From the NCBI GenBank assembly GCA_938018155.1, contig CALIIG010000024.1, positions 1 to 24,744 of the forward strand: 24,744 nt of DNA, in the 5' to 3' direction. The position numbers were made by a program, and so were the translations under genes. Under the pieces are notes generated by a model. That model did no database searches, was not told the origin of the DNA, and saw nothing but the letters and a program-made list of their open reading frames with translations. The stretch is from an uncultured Prevotella sp. (GTDB lineage: Bacteria > Bacteroidota > Bacteroidia > Bacteroidales > Bacteroidaceae). Shown here piece after piece: positions 1-7,746 of the stretch (its first letter is position 1; the number at the start of each line of letters is the position of its first letter).

Positions 1-120
1 AGGAGCCGCAAACATCAGTACGATACGCAGCACAAAGCCTATAAAAACATACAGCGAGAGCAGTTCGCAAGCCATCAGACGGATAGGATTACGCCCCATC
101 GTTCTTCTATTTCCTGTCAT
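1..120 (-). CDS. N-terminus of a membrane protein (partial)
   Basis: The reverse strand reads open from an ATG at 120 to the window edge, giving the first 40 residues of a protein whose remainder lies outside. The opening is basic (several Arg and Asn in residues 3-13) and is followed by a hydrophobic segment at about residues 19-38 containing LLSLYVFIGFVLRIV, which is the look of a first transmembrane helix with a cytoplasmic positive flank. A second ATG at residue 8 is an alternative start. The style recalls the N-terminus of Bacteroidota membrane-anchored LTA-synthase/sulfatase-type proteins, but 40 residues cannot prove that. The gene is leftward, in the same direction as the glutaredoxin gene before it, but a terminator separates the two, so it probably has its own promoter (a near-consensus box lies at 158-165). 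Confidence 0.55.
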   Translation of the reverse strand, partial: MTGNRRTMGRNPIRLMACELLSLYVFIGFVLRIVLMFAAP

Positions 121-157
121 CATCGAAATATTATTGTATAAGGTGGCATGATAAAAA

Positions 158-165
158 CAATTGTA
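158..165 (-). promoter_or_regulatory. Possible -7 box for the leftward membrane-protein gene
   Basis: On the reverse strand this reads TACAATTG, one mismatch from the Bacteroidota TAnnTTTG box, 38 bases before the ATG at 120. It sits in the loop between the 7-bp inverted repeat TAAGGTG (139-145) and CACCTTA (174-180), which could be an operator. Weak evidence. Confidence 0.25.
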
Positions 166-202
166 AAACGCAGCACCTTACCCCATCATTTTACAGCTTT
201 TA

Positions 203-260
203 AATAAAAAAAGCGTCTGTTCCATGTTGTTCAGCCTACAGGACCGGCATGGAACAGACG
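203..260 (-). terminator. Intrinsic terminator of the glutaredoxin gene
   Basis: A perfect 13-bp inverted repeat (CGTCTGTTCCATG at 214-226, CATGGAACAGACG at 248-260) encloses a 21-base loop. Read leftward it starts 10 bases after the glutaredoxin stop codon and is followed by a T-rich run (complement of 203-212). This is a textbook rho-independent terminator for the leftward gene. Confidence 0.85.
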
Positions 261-270
261 ACCTGAAATA

Positions 271-564
271 TCAGCAACCCTTGCCGTCGAGGCCACAGGC
301 AGGACCATCGGGCATCGGTTCCAAACCTACATCAGCCGACGAAAGCGTTACCGTTCCGTCTTCCTTTACATAACATGGCACCCCAACATCGCCCGTTCGG
401 CGGGCTTCTTCGAAAGCCGCATTGTGGTCGCGCAGCTTCAAAAAGGCTGCCAGCTTATGCACATGCGTGCTGATATCAATTACCTCAAAACGCTTATCGC
501 CTGCAACTTGCTTCTCAACATATTCGCAATAAGGGCAGGTTTTCATGACATACATTTTTATCAT
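271..564 (-). CDS. Glutaredoxin-related protein (CPYC)
   Basis: A 97-residue thioredoxin-fold protein. The N-terminal strand MIKMYVMKT leads into the redox motif C10-P-Y-C13, the classical dithiol glutaredoxin active site. Residues 61-63 (GVP) supply the cis-proline loop expected opposite the active site, and Cys64 follows it directly. The tail carries two more cysteines, Cys90 and Cys97, in a Gly-rich stretch, a feature I associate with the glutaredoxin-related family of COG4545 type. Expected role: cytoplasmic thiol-disulfide exchange with glutathione or another low-molecular-weight thiol; the natural partner is unknown. There is no signal peptide. The gene is monocistronic: own promoter box at 655-662, own terminator at 214-260. 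In-frame ATGs at residues 4 and 7 are possible starts, but the first keeps the whole first beta strand. Confidence 0.88.
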   Translation of the reverse strand: MIKMYVMKTCPYCEYVEKQVAGDKRFEVIDISTHVHKLAAFLKLRDHNAAFEEARRTGDVGVPCYVKEDGTVTLSSADVGLEPMPDGPACGLDGKGC

Positions 565-654
565 TGCTGCTAATTTTAAAATAATGAGAAATAATTATCG
601 GGTATTTCATCCCGTCGGCAAAGGCTTATGGTATGCGGAACCTTGCAGCCTGGT

Positions 655-662
655 CAAAGTTA
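655..662 (-). promoter_or_regulatory. -7 box (TAACTTTG) for the glutaredoxin gene
   Basis: On the reverse strand this is TAACTTTG, an exact match to the Bacteroidota TAnnTTTG consensus, 91 bases before the ATG at 564. No good -33 TTTG is seen. The same octamer occurs before the leftward transporter gene (8736-8743). The rest of 565-866, between the divergent genes, is AT-rich with a small inverted repeat (AGGTTA...TAACCT near 680-697) and no credible ORF. Confidence 0.5.
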
Positions 663-809
663 ATGCTTTTAATTTATATAGGTTATAAGGGGTAACCTTT
701 TTTTAATATAAAGGTGTAAAAACATGAAATAAGAAGAACGATAAAGGATAAATGTAATATTCTTAGTGTTTTTTAACACAAAGGAACCTGCCATTTCGGT
801 TGAATAACC

Positions 810-817
810 TAAATTTG
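810..817 (+). promoter_or_regulatory. -7 box (TAAATTTG) for the serine hydrolase gene
   Basis: TAAATTTG matches TAnnTTTG exactly and lies 49 bases before the ATG at 867, a normal leader length. The -33 region (ATTT at 793-796) is only a partial match. Confidence 0.5.
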
Positions 818-866
818 TTACCAAACAATAACACATCAAACCCTGTAAACTATCTGCCGTTTGAAG

Positions 867-2060
867 ATGAAGAAACTATTTTTGTTCGCATTTTTCCTCC
901 TTAATTATATGGCCTCACCGGCCCGGAACCTCGATATTGTTGCGCCTGAAGCCGTAGGGCTCGATGCCGCAAGGCTTACGAATGCCGACCGTGCCATCGA
1001 GCAGGCCATTGCAGATAAAACTATTCCCGGAGCCGTGCTGTGCGTAGTGCGCCACGGTAAAACAGGCTATCTGAAGGCTTATGGCAACAAACGCGTATAC
1101 CCTAAAACGGAAAAGATGACCACGGGCACCGTGTTCGATATGGCATCGTGCAGCAAAGCCATGTCGACGGCAACATGCGCGATGATACTCGTCGACCGCG
1201 GACTGCTGCGATTAAACGACCGTGTAGACCAGTACGTAACGGGATTTGAGAACTGGAAGGACAGCATTACGGGCGAAACAGAGGCTATTCGCGTCATCGA
1301 TTTGATGACACACACCTCGGGTTTGCCTCCATACGCACCTGTTCAGGAGCTGAAAGAGAAGTTCGGATCACCGAATCCGCAGGCCGTTGTCAATTGGATT
1401 AGCCATTGCAAACGCCTTTATGCACCCGAAACAGGGTGGACATACAGTTGCTGTAACTACATTATGCTGCAGCAAGTTATAGAGAAAATAACAGGGCAGA
1501 CACTGCAACAGTTTGCCCACGACAATATTTTTGCACCGCTCAATATGCGTCATACCGACTACCGTCCGTCGAAAGAGCTGGCCGCTCTTTGCGCACCCAC
1601 CGAGAAACAAGCCAATGGAAAATGCCTCCTGGGCGTGGTACACGACCCGCTGGCTTGCGTAATGATGGGCGGATTATCGGGTAATGCCGGACTGTTTTCG
1701 TCGGCCGAAGACGTGGCTACCTATTGTGCCGCCATATTAAATAAAGGTGAGCTGAACGGGAAACGCATATTAAGTCAGCTCGCCGTAAGGTGTATGGAAA
1801 CGGTTCCACGCTCATTGGCACAGTTCGGACACACGCCGGGGTGGGGCATTTCAACCCCCTACTCGTCCAATTCAGGCGACCTTCTCAGTGCCCGGACGTT
1901 TGGACACACGGGCTATACAGGCACAAGCATTGTTATTGACCCCGCTAACGACGTAGCCATTATTCTGCTGACCAACTGCGTCCACCCCGTTGACAAGGGC
2001 AATGTAGTGCGTCTTCGCGCGCTGGTTGCGAATGCCGTGGCCGGGGCAATATTAAAGTAA
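867..2060 (+). CDS. Secreted serine hydrolase, beta-lactamase/class C fold
   Basis: A 397-residue protein with an N-terminal signal peptide (MKKLFLFAFFLL..., cleavage probably after about residue 20), so periplasmic or exported. The catalytic SxxK motif is S94-C-S-K97, followed by the helix that normally carries it. The second motif is at Y193 but reads YSC rather than YSN. The third is H347-T-G in the context FGHTGYTG, as in class C beta-lactamases, EstB-type esterases and D-alanyl-D-alanine peptidases. The length fits this family. The fold is clear, the substrate is not: an esterase, amidase or peptidase acting on a surface or dietary compound is as likely as a beta-lactamase. ATG 867 is chosen over an in-frame TTG at 861 because the signal peptide begins there. 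The gene lies 186 bp before SusC 1 on the same strand with a weak hairpin between, so co-transcription is possible. Confidence 0.85.
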   Translation: MKKLFLFAFFLLNYMASPARNLDIVAPEAVGLDAARLTNADRAIEQAIADKTIPGAVLCVVRHGKTGYLKAYGNKRVYPKTEKMTTGTVFDMASCSKAMSTATCAMILVDRGLLRLNDRVDQYVTGFENWKDSITGETEAIRVIDLMTHTSGLPPYAPVQELKEKFGSPNPQAVVNWISHCKRLYAPETGWTYSCCNYIMLQQVIEKITGQTLQQFAHDNIFAPLNMRHTDYRPSKELAALCAPTEKQANGKCLLGVVHDPLACVMMGGLSGNAGLFSSAEDVATYCAAILNKGELNGKRILSQLAVRCMETVPRSLAQFGHTPGWGISTPYSSNSGDLLSARTFGHTGYTGTSIVIDPANDVAIILLTNCVHPVDKGNVVRLRALVANAVAGAILK

Positions 2061-2068
2061 GGCGTACC

Positions 2069-2107
2069 CTGCCTGATGCAGGACAGCCACACAGCAGGCA
2101 GAATTTT
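2069..2107 (+). terminator. Weak terminator-like hairpin after the serine hydrolase
   Basis: CTGCCTG (2069-2075) pairs perfectly with CAGGCAG (2095-2101), and AATTTTC follows. The 19-base loop and short T-run make it a weak terminator that could allow read-through into SusC 1. I found no TAnnTTTG box between here and 2247. Confidence 0.35.
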
Positions 2108-2246
2108 CAAGGCACAACAAAACAACAGGCTGTACAGCAGGATGCGTTCTCTTTACTTCTACCGCTTACCCGCCTTATAATAATAGTATAGACAGGCACA
2201 GTATGCCTCGAACCGAAAATCTTTTTATATCATAAACCCAATAACT

Positions 2247-5200
2247 ATGAATGAAAACCTCTCTGAAAAAAGCATGACCGTCAGGCTATGTGCCACCGTC
2301 GTGCTGGCCACTCTACTGCTGAGTGGCGGGACGCCTGTTCAGGCATCTCCTACCCTTACAAGCACTTATGCTGCACAACAGCAGGCAAAGAAGGTTACCG
2401 GTAAGGTTACCGACACCGGCGGCGAGCCTGTAATCGGTGCTACCGTAACGGTGAAAGGTACGAAAATTGTTACCGTAACCGATGCCAACGGCAATTACAC
2501 CATCAATGCTCCGGCAGGTTCACAGCTCGAGGTAACGTATGTAGGCTTCGCACCGCGCACCATCAACGTGGGCAAAGGAGGCACTTATAACATTACCATT
2601 AGCGAAGATGAGCACACCACCGGCGAAGTAGTCGTAACGGCTATGGGTATTAAAAAGGAGAAGAAAGCCCTCGGTTACGCAGTGACAGAACTTAATTCAG
2701 CCGAAATCTTAAAGAACAAAAACACCAACGTTATCAACTCACTGGCCGGCAAAGTACCGGGGTTAAACATTACGCAAAGCTCGGGAGCGGCCGGTGCGGG
2801 TGCCACAATCGTCATGCGTGGAGCCAATTCAACGGCCGAAGGCAGAAGCAATCAGCCGCTCTTTGTCGTCGATGGCGTCATCTATGATAACTCTACTCAG
2901 GTGACGGGTAACTCGGGAACGGATGGCATGACGCGCAATAACACCACGTTTTCGAACCGTGCAATGGACATCAATCCTGAAGATATTGCCGATATTTCCG
3001 TGCTGAAGGGTGCGGCTGCAGCGGCTCTTTACGGTTCGCGTGCGGCCGATGGTGCTATCATTATCACCACAAAGAAGGGTGAAGCAGGCTCTACCCGCAT
3101 TGACTACACGGGCAAAGTGAGCACCTCTTTCCATACAAAGCTGCCCGAAGCACAAAAGATTTTCGGACGCGGTGCGTACAGTACGAACGGCGTTTTCAGC
3201 GATCAGACCTACAATTCGTGGGGTAAAGCCTACGACGGAACGGAAAAATTGTACGACAATATCGGCGATTTCTTCCAGAGCGGACGTATATTTGACAACA
3301 ACGTTTCGGTGTCAGGCGGTTCAAAGAACAATAGTTTTTATCTCTCGTTATCGAACTTTAACCAGGAAGGTATCGTCAGAAAGACAGGCTATGACAAGAC
3401 TACTGTGCGCTTCAATGGCGAACAAAGATACGATAAATTAACCATTGGGGCCAATGTTACCTATTCAATAGCCAAGACAAATAAAACGCTAACCTCGAGC
3501 GGATTATGGGGTAGCGGCGGCACCGGTACGATGAATGCGCTCTACTCATGGCCGCTAACCGAGGACATGAGCCACTACGAAAACGAGAACGGTACGAAGT
3601 ATCGCCTTTTCGATGGCATCTGGGAGCTGGCGGATGACATGGAGAATCCTTACTGGATTCTGAACCGCGACAAGATGAAAGACAAAACAGAGCGATTCAC
3701 CGGAGGCTTAAGTCTTCATTACGATATTACGTCGTGGTGGGATGTTACCGGACGTTTGGGCTATGATAACTACACTACTGACGCCTACACTTACATTGCA
3801 CCGGGCTCGGTAGTAAGCGAAATGTACCAGAACGGACGTCTGGCAAAGAGCGACTTCAGGTATGAATACTGGTCGACTAACTTCATGAGCAACTTCCATA
3901 AACGCTTTGGCGACTTCGACATGCACCTCATGATGGGAACAACTGCCGAAAGTACGAAGCGCATGAATCAGACTCATTGGGGATACAATTTTATTACAGC
4001 GGGCACCGTCAGCTTCAATAACATTGCCAAAACCAACCAGTTTTTCAAGGACGGTACAAGCCGCAAGCGTCTCGTTGGTCTTTATGGCGAGTATGGTGTA
4101 AGCTATAAAAACATGGCTTATCTTACGGTAACGGGCCGAAACGACTGGTCATCGACACTGCCAGTCAATGAGCGTTCTTACTTCTATCCATCAGTAAGCG
4201 GCTCTTTCCTCTTCTCAGAGCTGTTGCCAAAAAACTGTCCTGTATCCTACGGAAAGGTGCGCGCGTCGTGGGCTAAGGTTGGCAAGGACGCCGATCCATA
4301 CGCTACACTCACCTACGTTACGCCGCCAATGATATACGGTAACTTCATAGGCGTGGGTAATCAATATACAGCAGGCAATGCCTATTTAAAGCCTGAGATT
4401 CAGACAGCATGGGAGATTGGACTCGAAATGAGGTTCTTAAATAACCGGATTGGCTTCGATTGGACCTACTATCACAGCTCTACAAAGAACCAGATTGCAC
4501 AACCCCGACTGAGCAATGCCAACGGTTACATTCTGTCATCCATCAATTCAGGCTCGGTAATTAACAAGGGAATGGAAATTTCCATCACCGGCAAGCCCGT
4601 AGTTAAAAAGGATTTTCGCTGGGATATGGCGTTGAATTTCTCGTATAACCGCGGCACGCTGGGCAAGTTCTTAGATGGTGTAGGCATGTTCTATCCGACG
4701 GATGCACAGTTCGGCAGCATCAAATCGGCTTCGGTTCCCAACGGTGGAAACTTCATGGCCATGGTAGGAACGCGCTACGAATACGAGCACGACGCCGATG
4801 GAAAAGAGATTATCGGCGGCCGCTATCTGGTTGATCCTAACACCGGTCTTTACAAAATCCATAACTCTGGAAACGATGTTGTGGGAAACCGCGAGCCGAA
4901 ATTGATAGGTGGTTTCGCCAATACGCTCACGTATAAAGACCTTTCTTTATCGTTCTTACTCGACTTTCGTCTGGGCGGTGACGTCTTTAACGGCACGTCT
5001 CAGTATATGGTTAACAACGGCTTAAGCCCGCTCACTACCGAAAACAACCGTGAAAAGGCAACTGTTACAGGCGTTATTCAAACGTTCGACAGCAACGGAA
5101 AGCCCATCTCTACTACCGATTACAACCAAACTTATGAGGCTTCCCAGAGTTACACCTTTGGCAGCACCACCTATGACGGCAAGGCTATGATACAGCGTTA

Positions 5201-5495
5201 CTGGAGCAATTACGCCAACCAGTCGTACAATTTCATACAGAAAGTAAACTGGTTGAAACTGCGTTCCATCTCATTAACCTACGACCTTACGCGTCTCATC
5301 AGTCGCCAGAATATCGTCAAGCGCCTCTCTGTAAACCTTACAGGCCAGAACCTCTTTACCATAACCAATTACAAAGGCATGGATCCCGAGGTTAGTACAG
5401 CCGGTGGAACCGGAGGCTCCGGCGCAACAGGCATCGACTATTGCAGCGTGCCCTCGGTGCGAAGCATTACTTTTGGCGTTAACGTTTCTTTCTAA
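2247..5495 (+). CDS. SusC/RagA-type TonB-linked outer-membrane transporter (pair 1)
   Basis: A 1082-residue SusC-family barrel. An N-terminal export signal with an unusually long polar front (about residues 1-33) is followed by the carboxypeptidase-regulatory-like beta-sandwich (about 50-122, VTGKVTD...GEPVIGATV and TYVGF). A TonB-box-like stretch EVVVTAMGI lies at 127-135, then the plug (NVINSLAGKVPGLNI, MRGANS, PLFVVDGVI, ISVLKGAAAAALYGSRAADGAIIITTKKG), and a 22-strand barrel ending in Phe (FGVNVSF), the usual C-terminal barrel signal. There is no STN domain, so this one should not signal to an anti-sigma factor by itself. It should pull an oligomer through the outer membrane, powered by TonB-ExbBD. 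It is followed after 24 bases by its SusD partner. Substrate unknown. Confidence 0.95.
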   Translation: MNENLSEKSMTVRLCATVVLATLLLSGGTPVQASPTLTSTYAAQQQAKKVTGKVTDTGGEPVIGATVTVKGTKIVTVTDANGNYTINAPAGSQLEVTYVGFAPRTINVGKGGTYNITISEDEHTTGEVVVTAMGIKKEKKALGYAVTELNSAEILKNKNTNVINSLAGKVPGLNITQSSGAAGAGATIVMRGANSTAEGRSNQPLFVVDGVIYDNSTQVTGNSGTDGMTRNNTTFSNRAMDINPEDIADISVLKGAAAAALYGSRAADGAIIITTKKGEAGSTRIDYTGKVSTSFHTKLPEAQKIFGRGAYSTNGVFSDQTYNSWGKAYDGTEKLYDNIGDFFQSGRIFDNNVSVSGGSKNNSFYLSLSNFNQEGIVRKTGYDKTTVRFNGEQRYDKLTIGANVTYSIAKTNKTLTSSGLWGSGGTGTMNALYSWPLTEDMSHYENENGTKYRLFDGIWELADDMENPYWILNRDKMKDKTERFTGGLSLHYDITSWWDVTGRLGYDNYTTDAYTYIAPGSVVSEMYQNGRLAKSDFRYEYWSTNFMSNFHKRFGDFDMHLMMGTTAESTKRMNQTHWGYNFITAGTVSFNNIAKTNQFFKDGTSRKRLVGLYGEYGVSYKNMAYLTVTGRNDWSSTLPVNERSYFYPSVSGSFLFSELLPKNCPVSYGKVRASWAKVGKDADPYATLTYVTPPMIYGNFIGVGNQYTAGNAYLKPEIQTAWEIGLEMRFLNNRIGFDWTYYHSSTKNQIAQPRLSNANGYILSSINSGSVINKGMEISITGKPVVKKDFRWDMALNFSYNRGTLGKFLDGVGMFYPTDAQFGSIKSASVPNGGNFMAMVGTRYEYEHDADGKEIIGGRYLVDPNTGLYKIHNSGNDVVGNREPKLIGGFANTLTYKDLSLSFLLDFRLGGDVFNGTSQYMVNNGLSPLTTENNREKATVTGVIQTFDSNGKPISTTDYNQTYEASQSYTFGSTTYDGKAMIQRYWSNYANQSYNFIQKVNWLKLRSISLTYDLTRLISRQNIVKRLSVNLTGQNLFTITNYKGMDPEVSTAGGTGGSGATGIDYCSVPSVRSITFGVNVSF

Positions 5496-5519
5496 AATCC
5501 ACGAAAAAACTATTTCATC

Positions 5520-7511
5520 ATGAAAAGAATATTATCAAAGATAGCTCTGGGATGCATGATAGCAGCAGGCCTTACCGCTTGTTCCGACTGGCTTGATGTC
5601 AATACTGATCCCGACAATCCGAACAATAAGAGTCTGCTTGTCAGCAACCGCCTGCCATGGTTACAGCGCATGTACATGTATTCAGCGGGCATGACCAACT
5701 TCCGTACGGCGGCAATCGCCGGATGGCTCTACAGCAACAGCGGGTCAGTAAACACGTGCACTACCACCTGGAACCTCGCCAACAGTCTTACTACCGCACC
5801 TTACCAGACCTGGTTTGTTGAATCGGCATCGAACCTCAACGACCTTTACGAAAAGGCCAAAGAAGAAGGAGCCTTCCACTATATGGCGGCAGCCGATGTT
5901 TATTACGCCCTCGGCTTTATGGAAATGCTCGACCTTTACGGAGAAATACCGTTTACCGATGCACTCGGTTCTTCCCCCGTTCCCAAGTATGATGACGGTA
6001 AAACCATATACAATGGCATTATGGCGGAGCTCGACGAGGCCATTGAGCTGTTCGGAAGAACACAGGGACCCACCGCCACACCGCTGGCAAACGGCGACAT
6101 GCTGAACGGTGGCAACGTGAGCAAATGGCTGAAAATGTGCTACGGACTGAAAGCACGCTATCTGCTTAAGCTCTCGAAGAAGAGCGATTTGTTTAATCCT
6201 GATGAAATTCTGCAATGCTTGTCGCATGGCCCGCAGAGCATCGACGACAACAGTCTGTTACCCTGTTACAACGCCGTTGGTGACGTAACCGACTATCTCT
6301 ACGGCGACCCCGTACAGACAAACGGCAACTGGAACTATGCCGGATACGGCTCAAACCAGCGCGTTTCAGCTTATCTTTACAACCTTCTCACCAATATGAG
6401 GGGGGCGGGTATTGAAGATCCGCGCTTCACCAAAATTGTACCGGCCATCATGTCAGACGTAAAACTCAGCAGCGGTACGGTGTCAACGTTCACATGGAAG
6501 CGTTCAAAGCCTGTCGATTCACACTATAATGCCGAACGTCTGAGGGCCGGCGGGGCTGCGTCAATAGCCACTCCAACCTACGCCGTTGCTGACGTAACGA
6601 AGGATTATACCATCACCGACGCCGCCAAACGCGCGCAGTTTGTGGCCGACATGACGCCGTTGCACGCCGTAACCGTAAGCGGCGACAAGGTTAGTGTAAC
6701 CTACAAAGCCGGTTCCGTTTACGTGAACAGCGGCAACTATGTCCTCGCCGGCGACACGGCTTACGTCAATATGCGCTCGTGCTCTACGCTTACGGGGCAG
6801 ACGGGTCAGAAGGACGACGCCAAAAATATGTACTGGTATGCCTCGGCCGATGCGTACAAAGCAGGGGTTATTTTCTCCACAGGTTCGTTCCAGTTACGTC
6901 CTGTTTCCGACTTCGAAATGATGACCTTCCACGAGGCTTGCTTCATCAAGGCCGAAGTATTGTTCCGCAAGGGCGACAAGGCCGGGGCACTGGCTGCCTA
7001 CAAAGCCGGCATAAAGGCCAACCTCGATTATATGCAGAAGAAGCTCAATACCTGGCAAGGCGAAGGATATAACAACCCTGATATGATGCCGATGAACACG
7101 GCCGACATCACCAATTACCTTGCCAGCGCGGCAGTTTGCCAAAGCGCAGCCAACCTCACCATGCGCGACATCATGCTGCAAAAGTATGTAGCCATGGGAG
7201 TCAGTCTGGAGAATTGGAACGACATGCGCCGCTTTAACTACAGTGCCGGCAACATAGGGAGCTTTGGTGTAGTATATCCTGACTTTGACCGCAGCCCGAT
7301 GTTCACCGGTCAGGACAAGCTGACGGGCACGTCAAAAACCGATGTTCGCTACTGGCCGCGCCGCTGGAGGCTTCCGGGAACGCTCGAACTCTCATACAAT
7401 GAAACCAATGCAAAGGCTGTCAATCCGCACTGCGAAGAAGTAGATATCTGGAGTATGCCCGTGTGGTGGGACTGTGAAACCGATGCCGAATACGAAGGAT
7501 ACCTGAGATAA
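5520..7511 (+). CDS. SusD-like surface lipoprotein (pair 1), SusD-like_2 type
   Basis: A 663-residue lipoprotein with a type II signal ending LTAC21, followed by SDWLDVNTDPDNPNN. The VNTDP-NP opening is typical of the SusD-like_2 (nutrient-binding outer-membrane lipoprotein) branch rather than canonical SusD. TPR-like helices follow (LWVE-type and YYALGFMEMLDLYGEIPFTDAL at about 120-145). The C-terminus contains KYVAMGVSLENWNDMRRFNY and closes with an aromatic-rich segment (VDIWSMPVWWD). At 663 residues it is longer than usual for the family; a region at about 320-445, rich in Thr, Val and Ser, appears to be an insertion that could widen the substrate-binding face. It should form the lid over SusC 1. 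The ATG is 24 bases after the SusC stop, so the two are co-transcribed. Confidence 0.92.
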   Translation: MKRILSKIALGCMIAAGLTACSDWLDVNTDPDNPNNKSLLVSNRLPWLQRMYMYSAGMTNFRTAAIAGWLYSNSGSVNTCTTTWNLANSLTTAPYQTWFVESASNLNDLYEKAKEEGAFHYMAAADVYYALGFMEMLDLYGEIPFTDALGSSPVPKYDDGKTIYNGIMAELDEAIELFGRTQGPTATPLANGDMLNGGNVSKWLKMCYGLKARYLLKLSKKSDLFNPDEILQCLSHGPQSIDDNSLLPCYNAVGDVTDYLYGDPVQTNGNWNYAGYGSNQRVSAYLYNLLTNMRGAGIEDPRFTKIVPAIMSDVKLSSGTVSTFTWKRSKPVDSHYNAERLRAGGAASIATPTYAVADVTKDYTITDAAKRAQFVADMTPLHAVTVSGDKVSVTYKAGSVYVNSGNYVLAGDTAYVNMRSCSTLTGQTGQKDDAKNMYWYASADAYKAGVIFSTGSFQLRPVSDFEMMTFHEACFIKAEVLFRKGDKAGALAAYKAGIKANLDYMQKKLNTWQGEGYNNPDMMPMNTADITNYLASAAVCQSAANLTMRDIMLQKYVAMGVSLENWNDMRRFNYSAGNIGSFGVVYPDFDRSPMFTGQDKLTGTSKTDVRYWPRRWRLPGTLELSYNETNAKAVNPHCEEVDIWSMPVWWDCETDAEYEGYLR

Positions 7512-7518
7512 TACACCC

Positions 7519-7575
7519 GTGCGTGCCGCCCATCAGCCCGTGGGCATATGGTCGAAACGGCGGGGCGGCGCGCAC
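7519..7575. terminator. GC-rich hairpin after SusD 1
   Basis: GTGCGTGCCGCCC (7519-7531) pairs with GGGCGGCGCGCAC (7563-7575), 13 bp with one G-T pair; a nested GCCC-GT-GGGC hairpin sits in the loop (7536-7545). It begins 8 bases after the stop codon. It lacks a T-run, so it may stall polymerase or protect the 3' end rather than terminate alone. Confidence 0.5.
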
Positions 7576-7594
7576 ATACCCTCCATAACAAATC

Positions 7595-7645
7595 CCCTGC
7601 TGCCGGCTAAACAACAAGGCCGGCGGCAGGGAATTTACCGTTTTA
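7595..7645. terminator. Bidirectional terminator between SusD 1 and the transporter
   Basis: CCCTGCTGCCGGC (7595-7607) pairs with GCCGGCGGCAGGG (7619-7631), one T-G pair in 13 bp and an 11-base loop. It is followed by AATTTACCGTTTTA rightward and by ATTTGTTAT leftward. It lies between two convergent genes and plausibly serves both. Confidence 0.65.
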
Positions 7646-7646
7646 T

Positions 7647-7746
7647 GCTGTTATTGCGAATACCTGAAAACGTTATTACGCCACGGTTTACATACTTTTC
7701 ACACGCCCTTACGCTGTTATTGCTGATACACGAAAATACTATTGCG
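7647..7746 (+). repeat. Pair of 34-bp imperfect direct repeats
   Basis: 7647-7680 and 7713-7746 both start GCTGTTATTGC and share 26 of 34 positions, including a central GAAAA. The starts are 66 bp apart. The second copy overlaps the last codons of the leftward transporter gene (stop at 7739-7741). Function unknown. Confidence 0.5.

Noticed and set aside
861..866. TTG start for the serine hydrolase
   Set aside because: ATG 867 gives a standard signal peptide directly; the TTG adds only two residues.
5745..6227. 160-residue frame on the minus strand inside SusD 1
   Set aside because: Opposite a well-supported SusD coding region; composition is that of a reverse-complement shadow.
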